A DNA stretch of 64,000 bases from Prorocentrum cordatum (lineage: Eukaryota; Sar; Dinophyceae; Prorocentrales; Prorocentraceae): NCBI GenBank assembly GCA_963575745.1, contig CAUYUJ010019608.1, positions 111,527 through 175,526 of the forward strand. Direction: 5' to 3'. Below, one piece after another: positions 21,201-34,239 of the stretch. How positions within the stretch are numbered: position 1 is the stretch's first letter; the number at the start of each line of letters is the position of its first letter. The notes beneath the pieces are model-generated. The model saw only the letters and a list, made by a program, of their open reading frames with translations. It was not told the DNA's origin and made no database searches. A program made the position numbers and the translations under genes.

Positions 21201-24200
21201 CTCTCACATTCTTTCACTTCTTCCAACCTCCAACGCCCCGTCGACGTCCCCCCTCTCTTCTCTTCATTCTCCGCCCTGCTACTCTTCCTCCTCTCCCTCA
21301 CCATCCACATGCAACACCTGTCCATTGAATTCCCGTTCCTCCTATTCTAATCACTCACAACCTCCCCCTCTCTCCACCCTTCGCCCCCTGACTCCCGTCC
21401 CCCCTCCCACCACGCAGATCCTTGTCGTTTGTTTTGCACCAACACGACATCTTGTCGTAGACCTCTTCGTCTTCGTCCGCCTCCTTCTCCAACTCCTGAC
21501 AGGGACTCGACATCACGCGCCGACAGTCCCAGCAGTGCCAGGAGGATAGTGGAGGAAGGATCATCAACAAAAATTGCAAACAAAAACGCATTGGCGCCAT
21601 CCAAGACCCCAGACGTTATGATTGTTGTCAGAACGACGACACCCAAACGTCTCGCCACCCACTCCCCGGGACCGATTTTTCATCCTGAATCATTTTCTGA
21701 CGGTCCCAAGGCCCACTACGGGCCGGCGGGGGCTGAAAGTAGTGAAAAACATTCCATCGCGATTTTTTCCCTGACTCGGGGGGGTCTGGGTTGGGAGAGG
21801 TGCGGACTTGAACCTCGTCAGTGGTCGTTGACGTGCCGCGAACGCCGGGGCCGCGGGGGGCGCGGCGGCACGGGTGCGCCCCAGGCATGACAGCAGCGTG
21901 CCCACGCGTGGACCGAACACCATCGGGATTGTGCGTGTGTCTCGAGAGCGCCACGGGAAACGTGGGGAGACTGCAGGAAACGCGAGTACAGTCGGGGCTG
22001 GTTGAAGAGGACACACGAGAGGCACAATGGGACGCACGATATTGTCATCCTTGGAGGCGTCCGTCCGACCCGAACAGATCGTACAACCATCTTGGAGTAG
22101 ATTGTTTCCCGAGCGGTATGGCAAGAAAGCGTCCGCCACGAAGCGCACACTGTAAGAGTTCTCGGCGCGCGCGTCGCCCATGGGGGGGCGACGAACACAT
22201 AGTAGTACTGTGTTGGGGTGACGCCGACTGCAGGAAGCGCGAGTCGTCGGGAAAAGGGGCAAGGGATATCGGCGCCGAACCAGGGCAAACCAACAGATGC
22301 GACGAGACCAGTGGGGGACGAGCGACTTGCGCGGAGTCATCGCAGCAGGCTGGTCCAGCTGGCGGGGGCAAGCGGAGGCGGCCAAATAAAGCCCGCCACC
22401 CCACTGGGGAAACACACACGTCCTGATAATCGCTGCTCACCGAACCTCTCCCAGGGTGAATTCTGACCAGAATTTCGAAGCAAATCCACCGTGGCGACGA
22501 GGATACCCTAGGAGACACAACAAAAGCGAAAGCGAAGGAAGGGTAGCAGTATCGGTACCTCTTCCTCCTCTGACCCAAGAGGGCCCCATCCGAAGAGCCC
22601 GCCATAGTACCACTCGCGCTGCCAGTGTACGAGCTGGTCGCAACAACCCGTTTGTGCGGTTTCCAGGGGCCGAGCCATGTCGGGAAGCGAAAGGGAACGC
22701 CACGGGCGGGCGGCGGCGTCAAAGAGCAAATCAGCGGCGAGTCTAAGTGCCACCAACGTCTCCTCAACCCCCCCCACCTGGAAATGCTACCATCAAGCCC
22801 GCAACCAACCACCCAACTGCCACCTCGAAATCCCAGCCAACTCGTCGAAACGGAAGTATCCTCACCCCCACGACCCAAGCTTCATCCAAACATCCCCGCG
22901 CACCTAAAACTGGAACGCAAACACATCGGCACACCACTTGGGAATAACTGCACGAAGAGGGCAGAGGCAAGAGGGACGGAGACGCGGGGCGCCGTCTCTT
23001 CAAAACGAGGGCCCAACACCACAGAAACGTTGGGGGATGTTGGAAGCAATTTGGCCAACCAGCCTCTCAACTCAGCACAGCTCCAAGAGGCTTGTCTTAG
23101 AACGGGAGAGGGTCCCAAGAGGGGCTCCAAAAGAGTACTGAGGACGCGAAGGGCGCCCCAAAACTGGCGAATCCAGTCCTTAGGATGAACTGACCTCCGG
23201 CAGGCCCAAGACGGCGCAGAGGAGGGCTCGACAACAAAAGAGAACGCGAGAAAGCTAAGAACACTGAAGACAGCCCACCTTCATGGAATGTTCCTGTGGC
23301 CCTCTCGAGTTGTCTCGGGAGGCTCAATGAGTGCTGGGCCCGTCCCGGGGGTCTACCTGGGCGCTCTGGGGACCCTCTTGGGGCCTCATGGGTCGTCTTG
23401 GCGTCCTCCTGGATTATTCCAGAGACCATCTTGGGCCGACAAGGGAGGGTTTCGATTGCGAGCGAGGCCCCTACTTCCCCGAACTGAGGCCTGCAATCAA
23501 CGGTGACAGGCCAGGCCGCCCCGGGGCTCCAGAGATGCACCTGTGCACTACGCGTGCAATAACGGTGTGCGCAAGCTGCGTTTAGGACTGCGCGCCCTTG
23601 CCACGGGGCTGCTCTTGCGCTTATAGGAAAGATGCGACGCACGAGAATGAACTTACATCCATACTTCACATGTCCGTCAGCGACGGCACATGGAAGACCA
23701 ACAACAAAAAAGAAAACACAACACACGACCGACACGACAAACCGTGTGGGAACCAATCTGGGCGGCACGTTGGCTGTGTCAAAGAACCACTGGAACGTGC
23801 CTCGCTAGCAACGCCAACGCGATATAAACCGCCACACTCACTAAGGCTGATCATAGTGGATCGAAACACCTCTTTTGCATCGTGGCGCATCCGGTCCACT
23901 AATCCAGCCAATGGGAGCGAAACGGTCCTTCTGCATGTCCTTCAGCAGAGCCACGACCTGGCGAAACAGCATGCGCACATACATCAATGATACGTAGCGC
24001 GAAAGGTCTTGTTGTGCAACTGAAACGTACGCTTGGACAGCGAATGCGAGTCAGCGATTGATGGCAACTAAAATGTGAATCAGAATGTGGACATCGAACA
24101 GACAAACGTGCTACACGTCTTATGCAAAGGCTGGCAACATAATCGCGTTTCCATGCCATACCGGGCATTATCATGCGACGACAGTTAACACAAATCAGCG

Positions 24201-24954
24201 CTTGAGTCAGGAGGCGTTTCGGAGTTCGACCAAGGGGCCTAAAACACTTTGCACACCAATCCCGAACGCAACCCCAGTAGGGCCCGGACCAACCGACCCT
24301 CGCTTGCTAAATCAAAGAATGCGGGGTCGTTGTCGTGCCGGAAACGTGGCCGTGGCAATCACAATCGCCCTACCTGATATGTGTTCGGTTCTGGCAACAC
24401 TTGCGATTGAACCAGACAAAGAAACTGTATCAATCCTCGCCAACCGCCGGCTACGAATGTCACTGGCAACGCATGCTGAACTCGCATTTCGAATGCCGAT
24501 GAAGACCTGTCAAATATGATTAGTTCACAATGGAGTTAACAACCACTGAAACAACACTGTCAGTACAAATGTACGTGTATAGGTATTTCTGCGCATGGAT
24601 ATACATATGTATGTATGTATGTGTGTGTGTGTGTGTTCGCGCGCGTGTGTGCGTGTTAACCACGATCGGCCAAATGTGTTTCTACCAGCACAGCGTGCTT
24701 CTAACACTTGCGACTGTGTCATCTACGTGGTGCAATATATGCAATGGAATGTGCGTGGTGTTCCCTCTGTATCATTATATGTTCGGGTTGTGCAATAGAT
24801 GCTGTGCAACCAACGCCGTGTACTATACAGATCTATGTAGAAATATGGACGATCTGAAATGCCACCCTTATGGGGCAATCTATGTGGTGCACCCAGCGTG
24901 GTGCAATCTATGAAATGCGAATCACTTGCCGAACTTGAAATTCGCAACTCGTAA
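21201..24954. other. No gene recognised; repeat R copy 2 and F1 copy 2
   Basis: Repeat R copy 2 is at 21660-21780 and family F1 copy 2 at 22436-22590. The stretch 23090-23460 contains short GGCCCCAAGAG-type and reverse-complement GGGGCCTCTTGG-type fragments. A GT-rich run is at 24618-24650. Several frames of 130-280 codons are open here, but none shows a family motif or a splice context I can defend. Confidence 0.4.
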
Positions 24955-25450
24955 TCATCCCACCCACCCACCCGCAACTTGGCTTGCGAAATTCATGCGG
25001 GGGCGATTGCGATGAGTGCTCAGTGTTGGCTGGTGCATCTCTGCGGCCGCGCTGGCCCGCGCATGTTCGCGCGCGCAGCGGCCACCTAGTTTGGCGCGAC
25101 CGACGCGAACGCGGTGGCGCTGACCGCTCGGCACATCCCAGCGGGCACTGCAATGCGAGACGGCGGTTTGGGTGGGCGCGGTATCATGGAAGCGTCGACG
25201 ACCGCAGGCACGATGATGATAGTAGCGATGCTGGTGGCGAGGCTGACAGCGATGATGGGGCAGCCACTGACGGCGCCGATACTGATCACGCCGACGACGA
25301 TGACGGCGTATTCGCGGCGGTGATGAAGGTTTCGAAAAAATCGAAATGTGCGCGCGGCAGACGCGCGAGAGTGGCTCGCAAGGTATTATTGGACACGGAT
25401 CGTGGCACGCCAACGCGCGCGCACAGGCGTTCGTACGATTCCGGCATGCG
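24955..25450 (+). repeat. Asp-rich dispersed repeat D, copy 1
   Basis: Opens with CACCCACCCACCCGCAACTTGG, contains GGCGCGACCGACGCG and a GATGATGATAGTAGCGATG block. The frame from about 24984 stays open for 168 codons and reads RDRR.RGGAD, an Asp-rich run, then HADDDDGVFAAVMKV. Related copies: 26033-26290, 27110-27330 (partial), 27895-28400 forward, and 35630-36050 and 36600-37060 reverse. Confidence 0.65.
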
Positions 25451-26032
25451 CGCGCGAAGCCCGTTTGGTAGCACTGTATGCAAATATTGAAAAACCTTAC
25501 GCTTTTCTTGAACATGTGCAAGAACGCGCGCACGCTTTTGTTGAACACCCGCGATGCGAAACCCAATGTTTAGAACTCGATGTTTAAATTTGTTGTTGGG
25601 CACTCGATTTTGACATCATTCCGAAACCAACGGTTCTTGAAGGATTTCGGCATGCGCGCGCGACGACGCGCGCGTGCGCACTTCGTCCCACGTGTTGCAA
25701 GGGATTCTTGAAAACTTAAAGCTGTTGATCCACGGGGGTGCGCGCATAGTATTGGTTGCAAGGGAACCGAAGTGGGCCGATACCGGTTTGGCTGGGATAC
25801 TATGACATCAAAAGGTAGGATGGACATTGAGTCATGATCATGCGTGTTCTGCATAAGTTCCCGGGGAATCCACAAGTCCGTGAGGGAGGGTGGTAGAACC
25901 TATTTCCATGCTAGAACGGAGAATGTACGGTAAGCAGCAACCATGGTGCAACCTATGTGGTTCAGTCGATGGCGTTGCAATCGTGTTTGTTCGCAAATGA
26001 GGTGTCCACCCCACTGTTTGCGCAATCGTCCC

Positions 26033-26290
26033 ACCAACCCACCCACCCGCAACTTGGTTTGCAAAACCAATGCGGCGGCGTTTGCGATGAGCGCATGGGA
26101 TTTGAAAGTGAAGCGCTGCGGCCGCGATCGGTCGCGATGTTCGCGCGCAGCGGCCAGGTAGCTCTGCGCGACCGACGCGGCCGCGGTGGCGCTGGCCAGT
26201 GGGCATTTCCCAGCGGGCACTTCCAGGCGAATCGGTGGCTTGGGCGGGCGCGATAACCTCATGCCCGTGAGAATAAACACTAGGGGATAA
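26033..26290 (+). repeat. Asp-rich dispersed repeat D, copy 2 (5' half)
   Basis: CCACCCACCCGCAACTTGGT through GGCGGTGGCTTGGGCGGGCG. The Asp-rich half is replaced by unrelated sequence at 26260 onward. Confidence 0.65.
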
Positions 26291-26379
26291 TAAAGTTCGG
26301 GGTTCAGGGAGAGATAATAAAAGTAGCCCAGCAGACCTCAGCATAATCTCGAAGTAAGAGATGATCAAGAGGAGACCAA

Positions 26380-26890
26380 GCCGAGCACGTTTTGGGAGAG
26401 ATGATCAAGATGATCAAGATGATCAAGAGATGATCAAGATGATCAAATAAAAGAAATGATAGGAGGAGGAGGAGGAAAAGAAGAAAAAATCTTGAGTTTC
26501 AAATCTATTAGATTTTATGTACAAGCGCTTTATGAAAACTGTTGTTTTGTAAGTGCTCGTGTAGGGTAGCTCATGTGCCTCAATTTCCATGGATAATCAA
26601 CCCCAGAGATAAAAAAGTTCAGGCGAGCGTGGGGACAGAGAGAAATGTAAAAGAAGAGGAATACAGTCGAATAGTAATAAGAAAGAAGAAGAGGATAATA
26701 AGAAGAGGACGAAGAAAGGAAAAATCCAAAGTTCCAAATCTATCAATTTTAATTTACAAGCGCTTTATGAAAATTGATGTTTTAAGTGCTCGTGTAGGGT
26801 AGCTCATGTGCTTCATTTTCCATGGATAATCAACCCCAGGGATAAAAAAGTTCAGGCGAGCGTGAGGACATATAGAAATATAAAAGAAGA
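26380..26890 (+). repeat. GATCAA microsatellite and ~240-bp tandem duplication
   Basis: AAGATGATCAAGATGATC repeats lie at 26395-26450. Then a unit with TACAAGCGCTTTATGAAAA, GTGCTCGTGTAGGGTAGCTC and CCATGGATAATCAACCCCAG occurs twice, at about 26490-26645 and 26725-26880, linked by A-rich GAAGAAGA sequence. Confidence 0.8.
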
Positions 26891-27109
26891 AGAGGAAAAT
26901 AGAAGAATAATAAGAAGAGAAGAAAAGAGAAGAATAAGAAGAAGAGAAGAATAACGGAAAAATGGAAAATTGATGTTGCTATTTCAACATAGCGTTTCGA
27001 GGTGATAATGAAGTTCGGCCTCAGCGCTCGCCGCCCAATTTGAATTTTGTATAGGGCGACGATAATCAACTCTAAACACTGAAGGGGGGGGGGGTCCCTT
27101 TATTATCAT

Positions 27110-27330
27110 CGGCATGCGGTTATCATGGCAACGTCGACAACGGTAGACGCGATGTTTATGGTAGCGGCGCTGGTGGCGATGATGACAAAAACGCTGGCAA
27201 GGCCAATGACGGCGCAGATGCAGAGCGCGCGGCCGACGCGCGAAAATGGCCCGCATGATACGATTTGGCACTGATCGTGCCCCACAAGCACACACGCCAG
27301 GGCGTTCGAATGAATTTAATGTGCGGCGCG
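27110..27330 (+). repeat. Asp-rich dispersed repeat D, copy 3 (partial)
   Basis: Starts at the ATCATGGCAACGTCGACAAC block and includes GGCGATGATGACAAAAACGC and GCGCGGCCGACGCGCGAAAA; the 5' half is absent. Confidence 0.6.
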
Positions 27331-27894
27331 AGGGGCCTGTGTGGCAGAACTGAATGAGAAGGTTGGCCAACAGCGTATGGTTGAGGCTTCGCAAACATGT
27401 TTGGAAACGGATATTGCAAACCTATGTATTTTCATGTTGTTGGGACACACCATGTTGAAACCCGTGCGAAACCTAAGGGTGTCGTTTCGGTGTCCGCTCG
27501 CAACGACGCTCGCGCGCACTTCGTCACAGTTGTTGCAAAGGATCATTGCGACATCGCGCGCGCAAAGACGTTTGAGCCATTCCGACATGCGCGCGCGAGA
27601 GGCCCAGTTGTCGACAAGTCTGACACATGTAGAACAAGCAATGGTGTTGTCAAACAAAGACAAATGTCGCAAAACTGTGTATGATTATAGGTTATCGGAG
27701 ACTCGATTTTGAAGTCCTTACGGAACCTGTTTTCCTGGAAGGATTCCGGCATGCGCTCACAAAAACGTGCGCGCGTGATCTTCGCTCCGTTTGTTGAAAA
27801 GGGTCCGTTCTGTCCGGGGGGGGAGATCCTTTTACTCTGTGTGAAAGAAAATCTACGCGTTACAAAATAATTTCTGTTCGCGGCGAGTTGTCCA

Positions 27895-28400
27895 CTCCAC
27901 TGCTGGCGCAATTTTCCCCCCCGCCCCCCCGCGAGTTGGTTTATCAAACCCACGCGGCGGCGTTTGCGATAAATGCATGGGGTTGGTTGGTGCATTTCTG
28001 CGGTCGCGTTGGCCCGCGCACGCTCGCGCGCGCAGCAACCAGATAGTTCGGCGCGACCGACGCGGCCTCGGTGGCGCTGACCACGTGGCATTGCCAAACG
28101 ACCACTTCAATGCGAGTAGGCGACTTGGGCAGGCGTGGAATCATGGCAACGTCGATGACGGTAGACGTCATGATGATGGTAGCGATACTTGTGGAAATGA
28201 TGACAACGACGACGGCAAGGCCAATGACGGCGCCGAGGCTGATCATGCCGGCGACGATGACGGCGCCCTCGCGTCGGTGATGAAGGTTTTGGACGGAGTT
28301 CGATATGCGCGCGCGGCCGACGCGCGGGAATGGCCCGCATGATATCGACACCGATCGTGCCAGCCCCCAGCAGGCGCGCCAGGGCGTTCGAATGATTTCG
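27895..28400 (+). repeat. Asp-rich dispersed repeat D, copy 4
   Basis: Full-length relative of copy 1. The frame from 27977 is open for 121 codons and keeps the same amino-acid pattern (RDRRGLGGAD, Asp/Gly-rich run, HAGDDDGALASVMKV, ARAADAREW). Flanking sequence shows a longer ~1.1-kb segmental similarity with the 25-26 kb region, including CTTCGTC...GCAAGGGATTC.TGAAAAC at 25680 and 28895. Confidence 0.65.
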
Positions 28401-29439
28401 ACGTGCGGCGCGAGGGGCCCGTCTGGCAGAATTTCATGAAAATGTTGGCCAACAACCGAAGGTTTTCTTAAGAATTCGCAGGAGCGCGAGCGCAGGCATG
28501 TTTCAAAACTGATGCGGCAAAACCATACGATCTTTCATATGTTTTCGGGACACTCGATCTGGAAATGCGGATTTCGGCATGCGCGCGCGACGACGCCGGC
28601 GCGTTCATCTCGTCTCTTTTGTTGCAAAATATTATTGCGACAACACGCGCTGAAGGGCGTTCGAACGTTTCCGACATGCGCGAGCGCGAAGCATGTTTGG
28701 TCCCAAGTTATGGACACATGTTGAAACACCGATTGTTTTCTCCAGCATTCGCAAGAGCCCCAGCGCAAGTTCGTTTGCGAAAGCTTGGGTTGCGAAACAA
28801 TCCTATGCTATATGATTTCGGGACACTCGATTTTGAACCTGAGGTTTTTGAAAGATTTCGGCATGCGCTCGCAACGACGAGCGCGTCTGCACTTCGTCTC
28901 ATTTCTTCTGCAAGGGATTCCTGAAAACGGATGATTTGGGATAAACGAGTGCGCGCACATAGTTTTTTGCAGAGGATGACGGGGGGGTACCAGGTTAGCT
29001 GGGATGATCTGAGTTCAAATTTAGGAGGGACGACGGGGCACAATCACATGTAAAATGCAATAAGAAAAACGGGTCCGTTCAGTCCGGGGGGGGGGGGGGG
29101 GTCGAGCCTAATACTTGTTGTCGGCGGTGGACAAACCTCCATTTAGTAAACCACCCTTTAATTAATGAAAACGGCCTGGGACCCAAACCGACGGACCTGA
29201 ACACGCAAGAATGGCGGCCGCGACGCCCTCTCGCGAACCGAAAACGGCCAATTCGCTAATCGACGTGTCAGGGTAGGAGGCCTGTCCACCCCCGATTTTG
29301 AGAAGATGCGACGTGGTGAATTCTACGTGGTGCAGTATATGCTACGCTGTGCAATGTACGTTGCGCAATCTGTGTGGCGCAGTATTCCCCAAACAGTGTT
29401 TGCACTTATGATTTCTTACTCCTTTTCCAAAAAACTGGG
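28401..29439. other. No gene recognised; long G run
   Basis: Sequence rich in GCGCGCGCGACGACG-type phrases shared with 25.4-25.7 and 27.5-27.8 kb. A run of about 14 G at 29088-29101 is a possible base-calling or assembly weak point. Confidence 0.4.
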
Positions 29440-29705
29440 CTGGTGTGCCGGCCTGGCGGATATGTAGCCACCGTCGCCGCCCCGTCGCCGCCCCGGCCGC
29501 CCGTCGCCTGGGCTTGCGTGCCACTCTGGCGGCCATAAAGCCGCCGTCGCCACCCCGTCGCCGCTCGTCGTCTGGGCCGGTGTGCCGCTCTGGCGGCTAT
29601 ATGGCCGCCGTCGCCGCTACGTTGCCGCCTCGTCGCCGCACGTCGTCTGGGCCTGTCTGTCGTCTGGCGGCCACGTGGCCGAGGTTGCCGCCCGGTTGCC
29701 GCCTT
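29440..29705 (+). repeat. Tandem array, ~60-bp unit
   Basis: Four diverged copies of CTGGGC.GGTGTGCC..TCTGGCGGC.ATATGGCCGCCGTCGCC, from 29446, 29507, 29570 and 29645 approximately. Confidence 0.75.
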
Positions 29706-30117
29706 AGACTGCGCAGCAACTATTCTTCTTTAAACAAAAGATGTAGGATCCAGAACCCTCCCGAGGCCAGACTTCTCAGCCCCCTCTGGGGATGCTCATT
29801 TTACACATGATTTATGAATCCATGTGGTCCCAGCCAAATGGGTATCGACACCTCCCCTCATCGCCTGCAAAAAAATGCAATGCGCGCGCACTTCTTCATC
29901 TTAGAGGATTTGTCAAGAATCCTGTACAAAAAAAAACGGGACGAACTGCACATGCTCGCGTCGTCACGCGCGCATCCCGAAATCCATCAAAAACACTGGG
30001 ATTCGCAAGGATTTCGGAAACGAGTGCCCCGAAAAAACTTAAAAATAAACGGTCTCGCACAAGGAGGTTGCAAAAAAGCGTTGCGAATTCGAAGGGCAAC
30101 CATCAGTTTTCAAAATT

Positions 30118-30310
30118 CCTCGTAAGGGGCGCTGGCCCAGGGTTCTGTCTTAGAGGTTCAACCCCGGCCGCGATTTGCGTAGAGCCAGCGGAATTATTCT
30201 GCGATACATACCGAAGTCGCGTAGGGCCGGCGGAATTGCCTTGTCAGAATGTTTGAACGAATCACTGGAATTTGAAAGACCAATCGGTAAAACATATGGT
30301 AACATACATC
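30118..30310 (+). repeat. Dispersed module M, copy 4
   Basis: GGGGCGCTGGCCCAGGGTTC, then AGGGCCGGCGGAATTGCC, ending GACCAATCGGTAAAACATA; same order as copies 1 and 3. Followed by a GAGGATGTCTTGAGAGAAAC phrase of the 9-kb array and then CACGTG array 3. Confidence 0.6.
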
Positions 30311-30469
30311 GTCGTTTGATGCGAATGTTTCAAGGGAAAAGGCTTATTTTGCAGAATTGGATGAGGATGTCTTGAGAGAAACCATTGCTTTGTCGTAAAG
30401 ATTGCTCCTCTCCGGGGGACCATCATGTAAGGGATCTCAGAGACGAAATCCTTGTTTCCACGTGCCCAG

Positions 30470-32830
30470 GTCGCCCAGGGGGGTATCTAACATGGCTGCC
30501 CCAGAGATGGAACCAAGTGTTTTCACGTGTCCAGGCCACCCAGGGGGATATCTAAGATGGTGGTCCCGAGCTTGAACCATGTTTTTTCACGTGACCGGGC
30601 CAGCCATAATGGGATCTAACATGGTGGCGCCAAGCTGGAACCACATGTTTTTACTTGTCCAGGCCACCGAATGTGGTATCTAACATGGCGTCCCAGGGCT
30701 GGAACCACGCGCTTTTACATGTTTAAGTCACCCAGATCAATCCAGCATGGTGGCACCAAGCTGTAACCACACGATCTTACGTGCGGGGGACACCGAAGGG
30801 AAACATCTAACAGATGGTTGTCTTGGAACCCCCATCGTGGGGAGGGTGGGGAGGGCCCATAGAAGCCAGACATAATCATTCAATCGGCACCAAGTCTCCA
30901 ATACCTTGACACGATTCCTTCGACGGGCGATGTTCCAGATTTCCCATACTGGGGTATCTATCTAACATGGAAATCCCGAGCTGTGACAACGTGTTTAAAC
31001 GTGTTCAAGCCACTCAGGTGGATATCAAACATGGTGGCCCCGAGCTGAAACTACGTGCTTCCACGTGTCCAGGCTACTACCCAGACAGAAAAAAGGTACC
31101 TAATGTTGTGGCCCCGAGCTGGAATCACGTGTTTTTGTGTCCAGGCCACCCAAAGGGATATCTAACATGATGGTCCCGAGCTGGAACCACGTGCTCCACG
31201 TGCCCAGGCCGCCAAGGGGGGATATCGAACATGGTGATCCGTGTTTTCACGTACCCACGCCAAATGAAGAGGTTTCCAACACGGTGGCCAGAGGCTAGAA
31301 CCATGTGCTTTCACGTGCCCTGACCATCCAAAAGGGCATCTAACATGGCAACACCGAGCTGGAAAACACTTACTTTCACGTGTCCAAGCCACCCAGGAGA
31401 AATATCCGACGTAGTGGTCCGGCGCTGGATCCACGTGCTTGCACGTGCCCAGGCATCCCAAGGCGCTGTTCAACATGGTGGCCCCGAGCTGGAACCACGT
31501 GTTTCACGTACCCGAGCCACCCCGGGGGCAACTAACATGTTGGTTCTGATCTGGAACCGCTTTTAGGTGTCCAGGCCGCCCTGGGAGTGGATATCTAACA
31601 TGGTTACCTCGTGCCACTCGCTGGAATCATGTGTTTTCACGTGGCCGGGCCATCCGTAAACAAAGTATATCTAATATGGTGGTCCGAGGCTGAAACCACG
31701 TGTCTGCCACCCAGAGGGGTTTCTAACAAGCTGGCACCGACCTGAAAAAAAGAAGAAGTGTTTTCACGTGTCCAGGCCAGCTAAGCTGGTAACACGTGTT
31801 TGCATGCGCGCGGGGCAACCAAGGGGGGACACTCAAGATAGTTGTCCCTAGCCCCTCGCTGGAGCCACGTGTTTTCACATGCCCAGGCCGCTCAGCAGAG
31901 TATCCAACATGGTTGCCCCTCGCTGGAGCCATGTATTTTCACACGTGCTGGCCACCCACGAGGGGGGGATATCTGAAATGTGGCCGTCTGGGCGCCCCCA
32001 TCGTGGGGGGGGGGGCCACGCGAGCCAGACAAAATCAGCACGTCGACACCAGGTGTGTACAAAACCTGGCGCAGTTTCTTCGGCGGGTGATTCTCCAGGC
32101 TCCCCACGAGGGTACCGAACATGGCAGTGCCGAGCTCGAACCATGTGTTTTCACGTGTCCAGGCCATCCAGAGGGGCATCTAACATGGTGGCCCTGAGCG
32201 GGAACCACATGTTTTCACGTGTCCGGTCCACACAGAGGGGCATCTAACATGGTGGCCCTGAGCGGGAATCACATGTTTTCACATGCCCAGTCCACCCAGA
32301 GGGGCATCTAACATGGTTGCCCCAGCTTGGAACCACGTGTTTTTTATGTGTGCGGGCCACCCACGAAGGGGGTCTAACATGTGGTCGTCTGGGAGCCCCC
32401 AGCGTGGGGGGCCACAAGAGCCAGACTAACGTAATAAATACAGCGACACAACCACGCTTTCTTCGGAGACTGATTCTCCAGATTCCCCATTAGGGTATTG
32501 AACACTGTGGTCCTGAGCTGGAACCGCGTGTTTTCAAATGTCCAGGCCACACAAAAAGGTATCCAACATGGTGGCCCCCGGACTCACGCGTTGTCGTGTG
32601 TCCCGGCCACCCGGACGGGTAACTAACATGATTTTCCCGAACTGGAACCATCTAACACGGTTGTCCCACATGTGAAACACCTGTTTTGACGTGTACAGGC
32701 CGCCCAAGGGGGATACCGGACGTGATGGTCCCAAGATGGAGGCACATGTTTTTACGTGCCCAGGCCACCCAGAGAAGGTGTTCAACATGGTGGTCCCCAG
32801 CTGGAACTACGCATTTTCACGCCCCCGCAG
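30470..32830 (+). repeat. CACGTG-bearing tandem array 3
   Basis: About 35 degenerate ~65-bp units (TATCTAACATGGTGG, CCCGAGCTGGAACCACGTG, TTTTCACGTGTCCAGGCCAC). A ~105-bp variant with GTCTGGG.GCCCCCA.CGTGGGG and AGCCAGAC..AATCA and CTTCGGCGG interrupts it near 30830, 31990, 32385 and, in array 4, 34425, so the array has its own higher-order structure. Confidence 0.85.
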
Positions 32831-33109
32831 CGCCAACGCGACGAGTACCGACGTGATGATGGACCGGCAAAGGAAAATGCAGTGGCCCGCGCGGGAAAAG
32901 CAAGAGACAGGCCGAACCCACCTGGCCCAACAACGACCAGACCAGGCCGCGCCGTCCAGACCCTACCGGGCCTTTGAGGCGCCTACCCGGGCACCGTTCC
33001 AGCGCAGCAGGCGCTACTACGGCTACGTCCGGCGACGACCTACACTCTAGTACTGGCGCGGCCCTGGCGCCGTGCTGGCGTGCGGGCCCCCTTCCCTGGC
33101 TGCGCGCCG

Positions 33110-33530
33110 CCCGCCCCGGGCTATGCACAGCCCTGTTACCGCGTGAAGTTGCACCGATTGGGTGCGCCCCGTGCTGCCGCGCGCTGTCCTCCTAGGGCGG
33201 TTTCGTGGCCCGTCTCCATATGAAGCTGCACCGACTGGGCGCCCCCAGTCCTGTCGCGCGCTGTCCTCCCGGGGCGGCGCGTGGCGCCATGCTGCCGCGC
33301 GCTGTCCCCCCCCCCCGGGACGGTGCGTGGCCCGTTTCCACACGAAACTGCACCGATCAGGTGCCACCGGTCCTGGCACGCGCCGTCCTCCCTGGGCGGC
33401 GCGTGGCCCCTCTCTTCCCTGCTCTGGCACGCGCTGCCTTCCCCGGGCGGTGCGCGGCCTGGTGCCCACATGAAGTTGCGCCGACTAGTTGCCCCCAGCC
33501 CTGCGGCGCGCGTGGCCTGTACGGGCCGCT
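33110..33530 (+). repeat. Tandem array, ~75-bp GC-rich unit
   Basis: Unit CGCGCTGTCCTCCC.GGGCGG, .GCGTGGCCCGT.TCCA.ATGAA and GCACCGA.TGGGTGC.CCC; about five copies. Open frames in several phases are therefore repetitive. Confidence 0.8.
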
Positions 33531-34239
33531 TGGCCCCAGTTGTTTCCCCGCGGTGCGGACCCACACGCTGGCGCTGCACGTCGGCGGGGCCCCCCGCGCC
33601 TGGCACTGGCGCCGCCGGCGCTGGTCTGCGGCACGCGGCCGCCCCGCCCCGCCTGTTGGGGGTTCCCTGCAGACGGGGCGTTCCTCTCCCTTGCCCCACC
33701 TCCTGCCCCCCTGCGCCTTCCCCTCCCTCCCCTCGCGCGCCGCCATGGCGCCGCTCGCTGCCGGTCTCGGCGCGCAGCCCCCCTGGTGGCCGAGCCGGTG
33801 GACATTGCGCTAGGGCGCACCACCCCAGCGTGACACCCAGCGGGTATGGCATTTTGCTGTTGGCGGTCTGAGACCTGGACTCCCTTATCGTTTCCACTTG
33901 CGCTACCTCGTCGTCCCTTACCTGGACGTCTGCACTGTCTAAGAGTTGCTCTACCGCGTGCTGAGCATCGGCTACGCCCGTGGATGCACCGACGCCGCGG
34001 CCCGGCTGCTGCCACGGCCCCCGATGCCGCTGCTGGCCGCGCCAGCGCGCTCGGGGTGGAATTATTCCACGTATGAATTCTGAATGCATTCCGCCTCCTC
34101 CCGTCCACTGCGGCCGCCCTGGCTGTCTCGTTTCCCCCCCTTGCACGCTGGCATGCTGGCCAATTCGCCATTCGGTTGCCCCGAATCGCCACGCGCTGGT
34201 GCGGGCCGCCTCTGCCCCGCCGCCGACGGAAAAAGCGTT
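33531..34239. other. GC-rich unique stretch, no defended gene
   Basis: Both strands carry long open frames because of GC content above the local mean. A 39-nt minus-strand segment at about 33926-33964 has a CAG acceptor and a CAG|GTAAGG donor but is too short to call. Confidence 0.3.

Noticed and set aside
33926-33964. 39-nt microexon with CAG acceptor and CAG|GTAAGG donor
   Set aside because: Very short, codon use unlike the other exons, and in a region of long open frames; chance match not excluded.
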